NCBI RefSeq assembly: GCF_018500185.1 | Contig: NZ_JAHBGI010000001.1 | Location: 474,512-538,511 of the forward strand | Length of the DNA stretch: 64,000 nt | Direction: 5' to 3' | DNA from: Litoribacter ruber | GTDB lineage: Bacteria; Bacteroidota; Bacteroidia; Cytophagales; Cyclobacteriaceae | In this document: positions 9,405-17,644 of the stretch, piece by piece | How positions within the stretch are numbered: position 1 is the stretch's first letter | How the letters are laid out: each line of letters starts with the position of its first letter | Program-made: the position numbers and the translations under genes | Notes under the pieces: generated by a model | What the model was told of the DNA's origin: nothing | Database searches by the model: none | Seen by the model: only the letters and a program-made list of their open reading frames with translations

Positions 9405-9449
9405 TGTGACAAATGTCATTTAGCTTGAGCGATTCGTAGTTTAACTTTG
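9405..9449 (+). promoter_or_regulatory. Promoter with CRP/FNR-like operator upstream of second MBL-rhodanese gene
   Basis: TGTGACAAATGTCAT (9405-9419, perfect TGAC-N4-GTCA core) starts directly after the thioredoxin stop codon. A perfect -7 box TAACTTTG follows at 9442-9449, 37 bp start to start. The next gene begins at 9639, giving a long leader that contains four 'gacggaa' heptamers (9461-9488). Confidence 0.65.
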
Positions 9450-9638
9450 TAGAATAATAGGACGGAAGACGGAAGACGGAAGACCGAATCTAGTGTAAAA
9501 ATTGGCCACAAAGGCCACCAAGTTTTCACGAAGTTTCACAAAGGCCACTTCTCGGAGAAAAATTAAAAAGCTTGAGAAAAAAGTGTCAAGTAAATTTAGA
9601 ACATGACATAATTATCAAATACGGAAAATATAACCATT
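9450..9638. repeat. Leader region with heptamer array
   Basis: Four tandem heptamers of the type GACGGAA (9461-9488) lie between the promoter at 9442 and the gene at 9639. They are followed by 'cacaaaggccacc/cacgaag' words used in many other spacers of the window. An array of related heptamers occurs in reverse orientation at about 14403-14438. Confidence 0.65.
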
Positions 9639-11060
9639 ATGAAAATAGAACAGATTTATACGGGATGTTTGGCACAGGGTGCTTATTACATCGAGTCCAA
9701 CGGAGAGGCCGCAATCATTGATCCTTTGAGAGAGGTGCAGCCTTATATTGAAAAAGCGGAAAGAAACGGAGTGAAGATCAAGTATGTGTTTGAAACCCAC
9801 TTCCACGCCGATTTCGTGTCAGGCCATAAAGACCTTGCTTCCAAAACCGGTGCAACTATAGTATTTGGTCCAACTGAAATGAAACTGGGCTTTGATGCCG
9901 TAGTGGCACAGGATGGACAGGAATTCTCCATCGGTAAAGCTAAAATTAAAGTGATCCACACTCCAGGTCATACCATGGAAAGCTCCGTTTTCCTTTTGAC
10001 CAATGAGGAGGGTAAAGAAGAGGCCATCTTCACCGGCGACACCTTATTTATCGGTGACGTGGGAAGACCTGACCTGGCCCAAAAAGTAGTCGAGGATTTG
10101 ACCCAGGACATTCTTGCGGGCCATCTTTACGATTCTTTGAGAAACAAGATCATGCCGCTTTCCGATGATTTGATCGTATATCCGGCCCACGGTGCGGGTA
10201 GTGCCTGTGGGAAGAACATGAGCAAGGAAACTTCCGATACTTTGGGCAACCAAAAGAAAACCAATTACGCTTTGCAGGACATGAGCAAAGAGGAGTTTAT
10301 CAAACAAGTGATTACCGGACTTACCCCTCCGCCGTCATATTTCCCACAAAACGTGATGATGAACATCCAGGGTTATGACAACATCGACGAGGTGTTGACC
10401 AGAGGCCAGAGAGCTCTTTCTCCTACGGAGTTTGAAGCTGCTGCCAATGAGACCGGAGCCATCCTTCTGGATACCAGAGCTCCTCAGGTATTCGCCAAAG
10501 GTTTTGTACCTAAATCCATCAACATCGGTATCGACGGGTCATTTGCCGTATGGGTAGGGACTTTGATCCCGGATGTGAAGCAGGAGTTGCTGATCATTGC
10601 CGATGAGGGTAGAGAGGAAGAAGTGATCACCAGACTTGCCCGTGTGGGTTATGACCATGCTTTGGGATACCTAAAAGGAGGTTTCGAAACTTGGAAATCT
10701 GAAGGCAAGGAAGTGGATGCCATCAGATCCATCTCAGCAGATGAGTTGGCCGCTATCAAGGAAAACGACCCCCAGGCTGCCATATTGGATGTGAGGAAAA
10801 ACAGCGAGCATATCAGCGAGCATATCGTGGGAGCTGAAAATGTTGCCTTGGACTATATCAACGAAAACATGGCCCAAGTGGACAAGGACAAGACTTACTA
10901 CGTGCATTGCGCAGGAGGATACAGGTCCATGATCTTCACCTCCATCCTCAAAGCCAGAGGTTACGACAACTTGATCGACGTGGACGGCGGCTTCAAAGCC
11001 ATCAAGGATTCAGGCAAATTCCAACTAAGCGAATACGTCTGTCCTTCTACGTTACTGTAA
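9639..11060 (+). CDS. Metallo-beta-lactamase fold / double rhodanese fusion (CstB-like)
   Basis: 473 residues. The MBL domain (1-235) has T-H54-F-H56-A-D58-F-VSGH, HTPGH, TGDTLF and PAHGAGS motifs. A first rhodanese domain (about 265-350, 'ILLDTRAPQVFAKGFVPKSI') lacks the Cys. The C-terminal rhodanese (about 365-455, 'AILDVRKNSEH') has the active loop HC424-AGGYRS. Same domain order as the product of 6058-7392 but diverged, so the cluster has two such enzymes. Expected reaction: oxidation of low-molecular-weight persulfide to sulfite, then sulfur transfer giving thiosulfate. This is known for CstB and inferred here. It has its own operator-bearing promoter at 9405-9449. Confidence 0.87.
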   Translation: MKIEQIYTGCLAQGAYYIESNGEAAIIDPLREVQPYIEKAERNGVKIKYVFETHFHADFVSGHKDLASKTGATIVFGPTEMKLGFDAVVAQDGQEFSIGKAKIKVIHTPGHTMESSVFLLTNEEGKEEAIFTGDTLFIGDVGRPDLAQKVVEDLTQDILAGHLYDSLRNKIMPLSDDLIVYPAHGAGSACGKNMSKETSDTLGNQKKTNYALQDMSKEEFIKQVITGLTPPPSYFPQNVMMNIQGYDNIDEVLTRGQRALSPTEFEAAANETGAILLDTRAPQVFAKGFVPKSINIGIDGSFAVWVGTLIPDVKQELLIIADEGREEEVITRLARVGYDHALGYLKGGFETWKSEGKEVDAIRSISADELAAIKENDPQAAILDVRKNSEHISEHIVGAENVALDYINENMAQVDKDKTYYVHCAGGYRSMIFTSILKARGYDNLIDVDGGFKAIKDSGKFQLSEYVCPSTLL

Positions 11061-11741
11061 AGGGCAGGGCACTGAAATGGGTCACAAAGGACACAAAGTG
11101 CTCACGAAGTCGCACTAAGGCCTCTTCGCGGACAATTAAGCGTCGTCACCTCGACTGAAGCGAAGCGAAATGGAGAGGTCTAGGACGTGACAAAAATTGG
11201 ATAGTGGGTTTAGAAGCCTGCCTGCCGGCAAAGGCAGGTTTATTTCCCGATCATCGCTGCGCGGATCGGGAGGTTTAGGAGTTTAGAAACCGCGAAGCGA
11301 CGCCAGGCTGAAATGAAATTGGTCACGAAGGACACAAAGTTTCCTCTAAGTCGCACGAAGGTCTATTCTCAGATTCATTTGCTCAAATTAGCCTCAAGGC
11401 TAAAAGGGTATAAAACAAGCCTTTGACCTAGAAATACTTGGTATTTGGTACCTGGTACTTCGTACCCAAATACTCACGTAAGTAAAAGGGTCACGAAGGA
11501 CACAAAATCCTCTTTGCGGTCCGAAAGTAATTCCCCCTTTGAAGGGGGTTTGGGGGATGTGAAACGTGCATTAAGGCTTCATTCGCTGAAATTAGCACCA
11601 AGGCCAAATGGACATAAAACTAGCCCCCGACCCAAAAATACTTAGTACCTAGTACCTAGTACCTAGTACATTATATTAAACCAAACAAACCCTTAAACGG
11701 CGAGACTCAGTTCTCGCCGTTTTCGGTTTAAAGATTTGCAG
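11061..11741. repeat. Repeat-rich spacer between MBL-rhodanese and porin genes
   Basis: There is no gene. The stretch contains the module 'gcggacaattaagcgtcgtcacctcg' to 'gagaggtc' (11120-11190, also at 14126, 15017 and 15229), a hairpin pair with stems CCTGCC/GGCAGG and CCCGATC/GATCGGG flanked by 'tttagaag' and 'gtttaggag' (11210-11290), and two heptamer arrays of the GGTACCT/TAGTACC type (11438-11472, 11641-11670). Confidence 0.7.
11695..11725 (+). terminator. Intrinsic terminator-like hairpin
   Basis: AAACGGCGAGA (11695-11705) and TCTCGCCGTTT (11712-11722) form an 11-bp perfect stem with a 6-nt loop, continuing into TTTT. It lies just before the operator of the porin promoter and would insulate that promoter from upstream transcription. 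Confidence 0.7.
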
Positions 11742-11787
11742 TGTGATGAATGTCACTGTAAGGACACAAGATGATGATGTATCTTTG
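11742..11787 (+). promoter_or_regulatory. Promoter with CRP/FNR-like operator upstream of porin gene
   Basis: TGTGATGAATGTCACT (11742-11757) is a near-consensus CRP-family site (TGTGA-N6-TCAC). A perfect -7 box TATCTTTG is at 11780-11787, 38 bp start to start. The expected transcription start is within a few nt of the chosen ATG (11795), so the transcript may be nearly leaderless, or the start may lie a little further in. Confidence 0.65.
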
Positions 11788-11794
11788 TAACGTG

Positions 11795-13177
11795 ATGAAA
11801 AAGTATCTGTTTGTAGCGGCGATGTTGATCTCTCTTGTGGCTTACCCCCAAGAGAAACACGCCAAAATGGACAGCATGGGCCAGAACAGTGGAACACTGG
11901 GCGACTGGTTCAAAAATGGGGAGCTGGACTTTCATGTCCGCAAATTCTACATGGCTACCCGAAACAAAGGCGCTTTGTTGGATTATTCCTCCCTGGCCAC
12001 CGGAGCTGGGATGGGGTATTACAGCCCTTCCTTCAAAGGTTTCCATGTGGGATTTAGCGGGTTCTTTGTTTTCCAGCTCTATGAACATAATCTGCGCATA
12101 GCGGACCCGAGCACGGGAAATGTCAACAGGTACGAAATCCTGCTCTATGACATGAATGATCTGGATAACACCAGAGACCTGGACAGATTGGAGCATTTGT
12201 ATATTTCCTATCTTAAGGGCGGTTTTCAGGCCGTTTTCGGAAGGCAAAGTGTTAACTCGCCATTCCTAAATGAGCAGGACAACCGGATGAGGCCTAATAC
12301 TTTCAGTGGTTTGACTCTCAGGTACAAGACTAACGAATGGGACATATACGGGGGTGCTTTCAGCCATGTCACCATGCGGGGCACGGTGGATTGGTACACC
12401 ATTGAGGAGTCCTTCGGGGTGTATCCCTTTGGCAGGAATCCTTTTGGGGAGCCTTCTAGGTATAAGGACAACATTACCTCCAAAGGCATAGGGATGCTGG
12501 GCGTGCAGCGCAAACTGAATGAGCAAGGCAACCTCCAGGTATATAATTATTGGGCGGAAAATGTGTTCAACACCACCTTTGCCCAGACAGATTGGAAGTT
12601 TGGGATGGGGGGAAAAGGGTTGCAACTGGGTTTGCAGGGCTTTTATCAGTCCCCAACAGGGGGAGGCAACGAAAACCCAACCATGTCCTATATTATGGAC
12701 AGCGAGCAGACCTACGGGATAGGCGGCAAGGCCGGATGGTATGGCGGAAACCATGCCTGGTCCCTGAATTTCCTCGGCATTTCAGACTCGGGAAGATTTC
12801 TCTTTCCGAGAGAATGGGGAAGGGAAAGGTTTTATGCCAGTTTGCCAAGAGAAAGATTCGAAGGAAATGGCGGGGTCACAGCCATCACCGCCAAATATGA
12901 CTGGAAAAGTTCACATAACTGGAGAGGTGCCCTGGGTGCCAGCACAGTCAAAAACCCGGACATTAATAATTATGGGTTAAACAAATACGGGGTGCCGTCC
13001 TATTATCATTTCGTGGGCGAACTTGACTACGAATTTGACGGTTTTCTCAAAGGGCTGGACCTCAGGTTTATGGTAGTCAACAAGACCGCCCAGAGGCCCA
13101 ACCAGGTTCCCGACCGTTTCCGGATCAACCGGGTGGATATGTGGAACTTCAATGTAATAATGGATTATAGATTTTAA
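11795..13177 (+). CDS. Outer-membrane porin, OprD-like
   Basis: 460 residues from the ATG at 11795, which gives a signal peptide (MKKYLFVAAMLISLVAYPQE). The remainder is a run of amphipathic beta strands with frequent aromatic girdle residues ('GMGYYSPSFKGFHVGFSGFFVFQLYEH') and a C-terminal aromatic (MDYRF), as expected for an outer-membrane barrel. Motifs such as 'LYISYLKGGFQAVFGRQSVNSPF' resemble the OprD/outer membrane porin group. It is followed 16 bp later by the YeeE/YedE transporter and is controlled by the same operator type as the sulfur genes. A plausible job is uptake of thiosulfate or another sulfur anion through the outer membrane. Substrate is inference. Confidence 0.75.
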   Translation: MKKYLFVAAMLISLVAYPQEKHAKMDSMGQNSGTLGDWFKNGELDFHVRKFYMATRNKGALLDYSSLATGAGMGYYSPSFKGFHVGFSGFFVFQLYEHNLRIADPSTGNVNRYEILLYDMNDLDNTRDLDRLEHLYISYLKGGFQAVFGRQSVNSPFLNEQDNRMRPNTFSGLTLRYKTNEWDIYGGAFSHVTMRGTVDWYTIEESFGVYPFGRNPFGEPSRYKDNITSKGIGMLGVQRKLNEQGNLQVYNYWAENVFNTTFAQTDWKFGMGGKGLQLGLQGFYQSPTGGGNENPTMSYIMDSEQTYGIGGKAGWYGGNHAWSLNFLGISDSGRFLFPREWGRERFYASLPRERFEGNGGVTAITAKYDWKSSHNWRGALGASTVKNPDINNYGLNKYGVPSYYHFVGELDYEFDGFLKGLDLRFMVVNKTAQRPNQVPDRFRINRVDMWNFNVIMDYRF

Positions 13178-13192
13178 ACAATAGATTAGAAA

Positions 13193-13774
13193 ATGGAACA
13201 ATTAATTGAACTGATTAAGCAACCGTGGCCCTGGTATGTGGCGGGCCCGTTGATTGGATTGACGGTACCGGCGCTTCTGCTGCTGGGCAACAAATCCTTC
13301 GGGATATCCTCTTCGCTGCGCCATGCCTGTGCGGCCTGTTTTCCGGCCAACATTCCCTTTTTCCAGTACAATTGGCAGAAGGAAATGTGGAATCTGGTAT
13401 TCGTGCTGGGAGTGCTGATCGGAGGCTTTGTGGCCACCGTGTTTATTTCCAATCCCGACACCGTAGTAGTGGCCGAGTCCACCCAAAGGGATCTTGCAGC
13501 CTTGGGGATAACCAGTTTTGGCAATCTGATGCCCAAGGAGATCTTTACCTTCGACAACCTGTTTACGCTGAAAGGACTGTTTTTCTTCGTGATAGGTGGT
13601 TTTATGGTAGGTTTCGGAACCCGATATGCGGGCGGCTGTACATCAGGCCACGCCATCATGGGGATCAGCAACCTGCAGTGGCCATCTTTGGTAGCAACCA
13701 TTTTCTTCATGCTGGGCGGCTTCGCCATGACCCACCTGCTCCTACCGCATATTATGGCATTTGTGGGATTCTAG
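13193..13774 (+). CDS. YeeE/YedE family sulfur transporter subunit (TsuA-like, first half)
   Basis: 193 residues, inner membrane, about five transmembrane segments. It has the family signature [19 protein letters not shown] near residues 140-160, with the conserved Cys, and another conserved pair in '[11 protein letters not shown]' near 45. YeeE/YedE proteins move thiosulfate or related sulfur compounds into the cytoplasm. In many Bacteroidota the transporter is split into two half-size proteins, and the second half is at 14453-14944. It is translated right after the porin (16-bp gap), so outer- and inner-membrane steps appear to be coupled in one operon. Confidence 0.85.
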   Translation: MEQLIELIKQPWPWYVAGPLIGLTVPALLLLGNKSFGISSSLRHACAACFPANIPFFQYNWQKEMWNLVFVLGVLIGGFVATVFISNPDTVVVAESTQRDLAALGITSFGNLMPKEIFTFDNLFTLKGLFFFVIGGFMVGFGTRYAGGCTSGHAIMGISNLQWPSLVATIFFMLGGFAMTHLLLPHIMAFVGF

Positions 13775-13775
13775 G

Positions 13776-14129
13776 TCAATTGGCCACAAAGGGCACCAAG
13801 TTTCCACGAAGTCGCACAAAGTCCACATCGCGGAGTCAATTGGCCACAAAGGGCACCAAGTTTTCACGAAGGACACCAAGGCCACATCGCGGAGACAATT
13901 GGCCACACAGGGCACCAAGTTTTCACGAAGGACACCAAGGCCACATCGCGGAGACAATTGGCCACACAGGGCACCAAGTTTTCACGAAGGACACCAAGGC
14001 CACATCGCGGAGACAATTGGCCACACAGGGCACCAAGTTTTCACGAAGGACACCAAGGCCACATCGCGGAGACAATTGGCCACACAGGGCACCAAGTTTT
14101 CACGAAGGACACCAAGGCCACATCGCGGA
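13776..14129 (+). repeat. Tandem repeat, six units of 59 bp
   Basis: Units begin at 13776, 13835, 13894, 13953, 14012 and 14071, each with (G/A)CAATTGGCCACA and ending in ACATCGCGGAG. Units 3-6 are almost identical and unit 1 is the most diverged. The array separates the two YeeE/YedE halves. Long open frames across it in three frames are repeat artefacts because 59 is not a multiple of three and the unit lacks stops. Confidence 0.9.
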
Positions 14130-14452
14130 CAATTAAGCGTCGTCACCTCGACTGAAGCGAAGCGAAATGGAGAGGTCTTGAACGTGATAAAAATTAGATA
14201 GTGCGTTTAGAAGCCTGCCTGCCGGCAAAGGCAGGTTTATTTCCCGATCAGCGCTTCGCGGATCGTGAGGTTTAGGGGTTTAGAAAAGCGCGAGGCGACG
14301 CCAACATGAAATGGGTCACGAAGGACACAACTTGTCCCGAGCAGCGGAGCGAATCGGGAAAGTTTTCACGAAGTCGCACAAAGGAGCTTAAAGTCTGACT
14401 CCGGTCCCGGTCTTCCGTCTTCGGTCTTCCGTCTTTAAAAAACATCAAAAAA
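14130..14452. repeat. Spacer with recurrent hairpin modules
   Basis: No gene. It repeats the 'acaattaagcgtcgtcacc' to 'gagaggtc' module, the CCTGCC/GGCAGG and CCCGATC/GATCGTG hairpins, and ends with a 7-bp-periodic array of GGTCTTC/CGTCTTC words (14403-14438) before the gene at 14453. Confidence 0.65.
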
Positions 14453-14944
14453 ATGAACACAGAACAAAAAAACATACAAAACAACCCGTTGGAGTGCGAG
14501 GCGCCCAATATGCAGAAAATGGACGAGACAGGCTTGTCTCTGCTGAAATACTTGATCGTAGGAATCCTTTTTGGGATCGTGTTTGTCAAGGCGGAGATCA
14601 TTTCTTGGTACAGGATACAGGAAATGTTCAGGCTGCAGAGCTTCTTCATGTACGGGGTGATCGGTTCGGCCATCGCCGTGGGGATGCTTTCCATTCAGAT
14701 CATCAAAAGATTCAACATCAAAACCATCTCCGGGGAGCCCATCAAGATCGGCAACAAGGAGTTCAGAAAAGGCCAGATCATCGGTGGATTCATCTTCGGC
14801 CTCGGCTGGGCCCTCACAGGCGCCTGTCCAGGACCATTGTTCGCCCAGATTGGTAGTGGTTTCGGCGTGGTAGCTGTGACGCTGTTAAGTGCAATTGCAG
14901 GTACTTGGGTGTACGGCAGGTTTGCGGATAAACTACCGAACTAA
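14453..14944 (+). CDS. YeeE/YedE family sulfur transporter subunit (DUF6691-type, second half)
   Basis: 163 residues with four likely transmembrane helices and the signature GGFIFGLGWALTGACPGPLFAQ (about residues 110-131), the second-half counterpart of the motif in 13193-13774. A soluble N-terminal tail of ~30 residues carries one Cys. Known YeeE/YedE proteins are single chains with two such repeats. Here the two halves are separate genes 678 bp apart, separated by a tandem array. Expected role: thiosulfate/sulfane sulfur import with its partner, feeding the rhodaneses of the cluster. Confidence 0.82.
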   Translation: MNTEQKNIQNNPLECEAPNMQKMDETGLSLLKYLIVGILFGIVFVKAEIISWYRIQEMFRLQSFFMYGVIGSAIAVGMLSIQIIKRFNIKTISGEPIKIGNKEFRKGQIIGGFIFGLGWALTGACPGPLFAQIGSGFGVVAVTLLSAIAGTWVYGRFADKLPN

Positions 14945-15710
14945 AGGGGGGCACGGAACTAAATGGGCCACGAAGGACACAAAGTTTTCACGAAGGACAC
15001 TAAGTCCTCTTCGCGGACAATTAAGCGTCGTCACCTCGACTGAAGCGAAGCGAAATGGAGAGGTCTTGGACGTGACAAAAATTAGATAGTGCGTTTAGAA
15101 GTTTATTTCCCGATCATCGCTTCGCGGATCGGGAGGTTTAGGAGTCTAGAAACCGCGAAGCGACGCCAAACTTAAATGGGTCACGAAGGGCACAAAGGTT
15201 CCACAAAGGACACCAAGGCCACATCGCGGACAATTAAGCGTCGTCACCTCGACTGAAGCGAAGCGAAATGGAGAGGTCTTGGACGTGACAAAAATTAGAT
15301 AGTGCGTTTAGAAGTTTATTTCCCGATCATCGCTTCGCGGATCGGGAGGTTTAGGAGTTTAGAAACCGCGAAGCGACGCCAAACTTAAATGGGTCACGAA
15401 GGGCACAAAGTGCTCACGAAGAACACAAAGCCTCTTCGCGGAGATAATGCAATATAATATGAGATTAGGTCAAAATGGTATAAAACCAGATCAGACCTAG
15501 AAATACTTGGTACCTGGTACGTGGTACTTGGTACCCAAATTAGATCAGGCGTTTAGAAGGTTATTTCCCGATCATCGCTTCGCGGATCGGGAGGTTTAGG
15601 AGTTTAGATCCTGAGGAGGGTGGCACATCCATTCCCAATCTTAACTTCTAAACAGTCCTGGGTCGCATATAGCGAAGCTATGCGATCCGGGACGCTAACC
15701 TTCTAAACTC
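14945..15710. repeat. Repeat-rich spacer (two ~210-bp copies plus hairpin and heptamer modules)
   Basis: From about 15017 and again from about 15229, the same string of modules occurs: 'acaattaagcgtcgtcacc', 'gagaggtcttggacgtgac', 'gcgtttagaagtttatttc', hairpin CCCGATC/GATCGGG, 'gaaaccgcgaagcgacgcc'. A GGTACCT/GGTACGT heptamer array lies at 15508-15536. An imperfect hairpin with GCATAGC/GCTATGC arms is near 15662-15690. Confidence 0.7.
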
Positions 15711-15791
15711 TCACTCAAACACCTTTTTAATCACAAACCTGATTAAAAACACCGCCGCTACGATTACCGAACCTACTATTACCAATTCCAT
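15711..15791 (-). CDS. 26-residue single-pass membrane peptide
   Basis: A short leftward frame with ATG at 15791 and TGA at 15711-15713. It encodes MELVIVGSVIVAAVFLIRF followed by VIKKVFE: one hydrophobic helix with positive residues after it. Many Bacteroidota encode similar tiny helices (FeoB-associated or YgdD-like small membrane proteins), but this one has no Cys and no feoB neighbour is in view. The region is free of the repeats that fill the rest of the spacer, which supports a functional element. Function unknown. Confidence 0.5.
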   Translation of the reverse strand: MELVIVGSVIVAAVFLIRFVIKKVFE

Positions 15792-15961
15792 ACATGACTT
15801 TTTTGTAAGGTTACCTTTTGTTGAGGGAAATGGTTTGAAAAAAACCTCCAGATCTATGATTTTCACCAAATCATTTCAACCCATCCCCTTTCCCAAGCGT
15901 TTATTTAATACATTGCTTATAAAGCCGTAATAAATGTTTAAATTTATGTTAAACCTTATCT

Positions 15962-16195
15962 ATGGAAAACCACATTGAAAGAATCACAATAGATCCGGAA
16001 ATTTGCCATGGCAAGCCTACTATTCGAGGGTTGCGGTATCCTGTGGAGAATTTGTTGGAATTGTTGGCGGCAGGGATGTCCCATGATGAGTTATTGCAGG
16101 ACTTTCCGGACCTGGAGCAGGAAGATATTTTGGCCTGCCTAGCTTATGCTGCAAAATTGGTTCATCTCAAAAGCATCCATAAAATCACAACGTGA
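15962..16195 (+). CDS. DUF433 antitoxin (VapB45-like)
   Basis: 77 residues. It matches the DUF433 family by its hallmark 'ITIDPEICHGKPTIRGLRYPVENLLELLAAGMSHDELL', a winged-helix DNA-binding fold, ending in 'FPDLEQEDILACLAYA'. It precedes a DUF5615 gene and overlaps it by 4 nt, the standard order of this toxin-antitoxin module. Expected to bind and neutralise the PIN-like toxin and to repress its own promoter. Confidence 0.88.
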   Translation: MENHIERITIDPEICHGKPTIRGLRYPVENLLELLAAGMSHDELLQDFPDLEQEDILACLAYAAKLVHLKSIHKITT

Positions 16196-16545
16196 AGTTT
16201 TTAGTGGATGCACAATTACCAAAATCACTTTCAGACTTTTTGGTTAAGAAAGGATTTGATTCTATTCATACCCTTGAATTACCTGATAAAAACAATACCA
16301 CAGATAGGCAAATACTTGAAGTTGCTACTAAGGATAAAAGAATCGTTATTAGTAAGGATGCGGATTTTTTAGAGTCTTTTATAATCAACTCCCAGCCTCG
16401 GAAATTAATTTTAGTAAAAACTGGTAATCTGCCAAACAATCAGTTATTAGGGATTTTTGACAGAAATTTAGAAGTGCTTATTTCAATGATTTCAAGGAGT
16501 AATTTAATAGAAATCAATAGCGCCGAAATAGTTGAGCATAAATAA
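16192..16545 (+). CDS. DUF5615 PIN-like toxin
   Basis: 117 residues, start codon GTG at 16192 overlapping the antitoxin stop (GTGA). It has PIN-like nuclease residues: 'KFLVDAQLPKSL' (first Asp), 'DRQILEVATKDKRIVISKDADF' (later acidic residues), and 'PRKLILVKTGN' as usual for DUF5615. Predicted ribonuclease toxin (Mut7-C/PIN superfamily) partnered with the DUF433 protein. Translation looks coupled to the antitoxin. No frameshift or missing acidic residue is visible, so the module appears intact. Confidence 0.87.
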   Translation: MKFLVDAQLPKSLSDFLVKKGFDSIHTLELPDKNNTTDRQILEVATKDKRIVISKDADFLESFIINSQPRKLILVKTGNLPNNQLLGIFDRNLEVLISMISRSNLIEINSAEIVEHK

Positions 16546-16558
16546 TAAACACAAAAAA

Positions 16559-16606
16559 AACCTTCCAGGTCCATGATTTTTCACGAGACCTGGAAGGTTT
16601 AATTTT
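16559..16606. terminator. Bidirectional terminator between toxin and glutaminase genes
   Basis: AACCTTCCAGGTC (16559-16571) pairs perfectly with GACCTGGAAGGTT (16587-16599), 13 bp, with A-run before and T-run after, so it can serve both converging genes (ending at 16545 and 16634). Confidence 0.85.
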
Positions 16607-16633
16607 TTACTTAGAGTACCATTTTTAGGCCCC

Positions 16634-17644
16634 CTATCTTTTCCTATAATCAATTCGAGGGTCTTTTTTTCCATGGATGTTGGAGAAAAGAGCATCATGC
16701 TTATGGAAATTAAATTTTTCCACCAGTTTCTCGCAAAATTTCACCCCACGAACTGTATTCCCATGTTTGTCCAATGGAGGGGAGTAAATGGAAATACCCA
16801 TCAGTTCTGGGATGACGGCAATCAGCCCTCCCGCCACTCCGCTTTTGGAGGGGATACCTACTTTGAAAGCGTATTGCCCAGAATGATCGTACATCCCGCA
16901 TGAAAGCATGAGACTGAGCATATCCCTCACGGTTTTATGGCTGAAGACTTGGCTGCCGGTAGTCGGGCTAAGACCATAATTGGCCAGCGTGGCGGCCGCA
17001 TGGGCCAGGTCATCGATGTTAACCCCTATGGAACAGCAGAGGTAGTGGAACTCCACGGCTTTTTGCAGGTCGGTATTCTCAGGAAAGGCACCATTTTCCA
17101 TCATAATATGGGCCATGGCAAAGTTGGAGTGGGAGGCTTTCATTTCTTTTTGAAAGGCATCGTGATCAAACTCCAAAGAGATTCCCCCGCAAAGCTGTTC
17201 CCATATTTCCGTCACGTGTTTTAATTTTTTCTTATTGTCCCAATCGGGCTTTATGAGGCATCCGCTCATGATGGATCCCGAATTGATCATGGGGTTGTGG
17301 GGAAGGTTTTCCCGATTAAGCACCATCCCCTTTTCAAAATTCTCCGCCCCGGGTTCGCGACCTATATGCTGATGGACCAATTCCTCGCCCCGTTCCTCCA
17401 GTGCGATGCCATAATTGATGGGTTTGGAGATGGACTGCACGGAAAAGGATAGGTGGTGGTCCCCGAGTTGAAGCAATTGCCCATCAATGGTGCAGATGGA
17501 AACGGCAAAAGGCGGGTTTTCCAACCCTTCCGGAAATAGATCCTCATCAGGGGTGCCTTCGGTATGGGGTGCCACCTGCTCAAAAATCTCTATTATATCA
17601 TTTTTAAAATCCTCAAAATCTGGTATCACCGGGGTTTTGGACAT
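16634..17644 (-). CDS. glsA: Glutaminase A
   Basis: 336 residues from the ATG at 17644 (MSKTPVIPDFED). An upstream in-frame ATG at 17743 adds 33 residues without family support. It hydrolyses L-glutamine to glutamate and ammonia and belongs to the serine-dependent beta-lactamase-like glutaminases. It shows FSVQSISKP with the catalytic Ser-x-x-Lys near residue 57-60, 'NPMINSGSIM' near 109, and 'KSGVAGGLIAVIP' near 285. Length and motif order fit GlsA. No signal peptide. It stands alone and converges on the toxin-antitoxin pair. Confidence 0.93.
   Translation of the reverse strand: MSKTPVIPDFEDFKNDIIEIFEQVAPHTEGTPDEDLFPEGLENPPFAVSICTIDGQLLQLGDHHLSFSVQSISKPINYGIALEERGEELVHQHIGREPGAENFEKGMVLNRENLPHNPMINSGSIMSGCLIKPDWDNKKKLKHVTEIWEQLCGGISLEFDHDAFQKEMKASHSNFAMAHIMMENGAFPENTDLQKAVEFHYLCCSIGVNIDDLAHAAATLANYGLSPTTGSQVFSHKTVRDMLSLMLSCGMYDHSGQYAFKVGIPSKSGVAGGLIAVIPELMGISIYSPPLDKHGNTVRGVKFCEKLVEKFNFHKHDALFSNIHGKKDPRIDYRKR

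Noticed and set aside
13225..14136. A 303-codon rightward frame overlapping the YeeE/YedE gene and the 59-bp array
   Set aside because: It runs in a shifted frame over a clear transporter gene and then through stop-free tandem units. No family resemblance.
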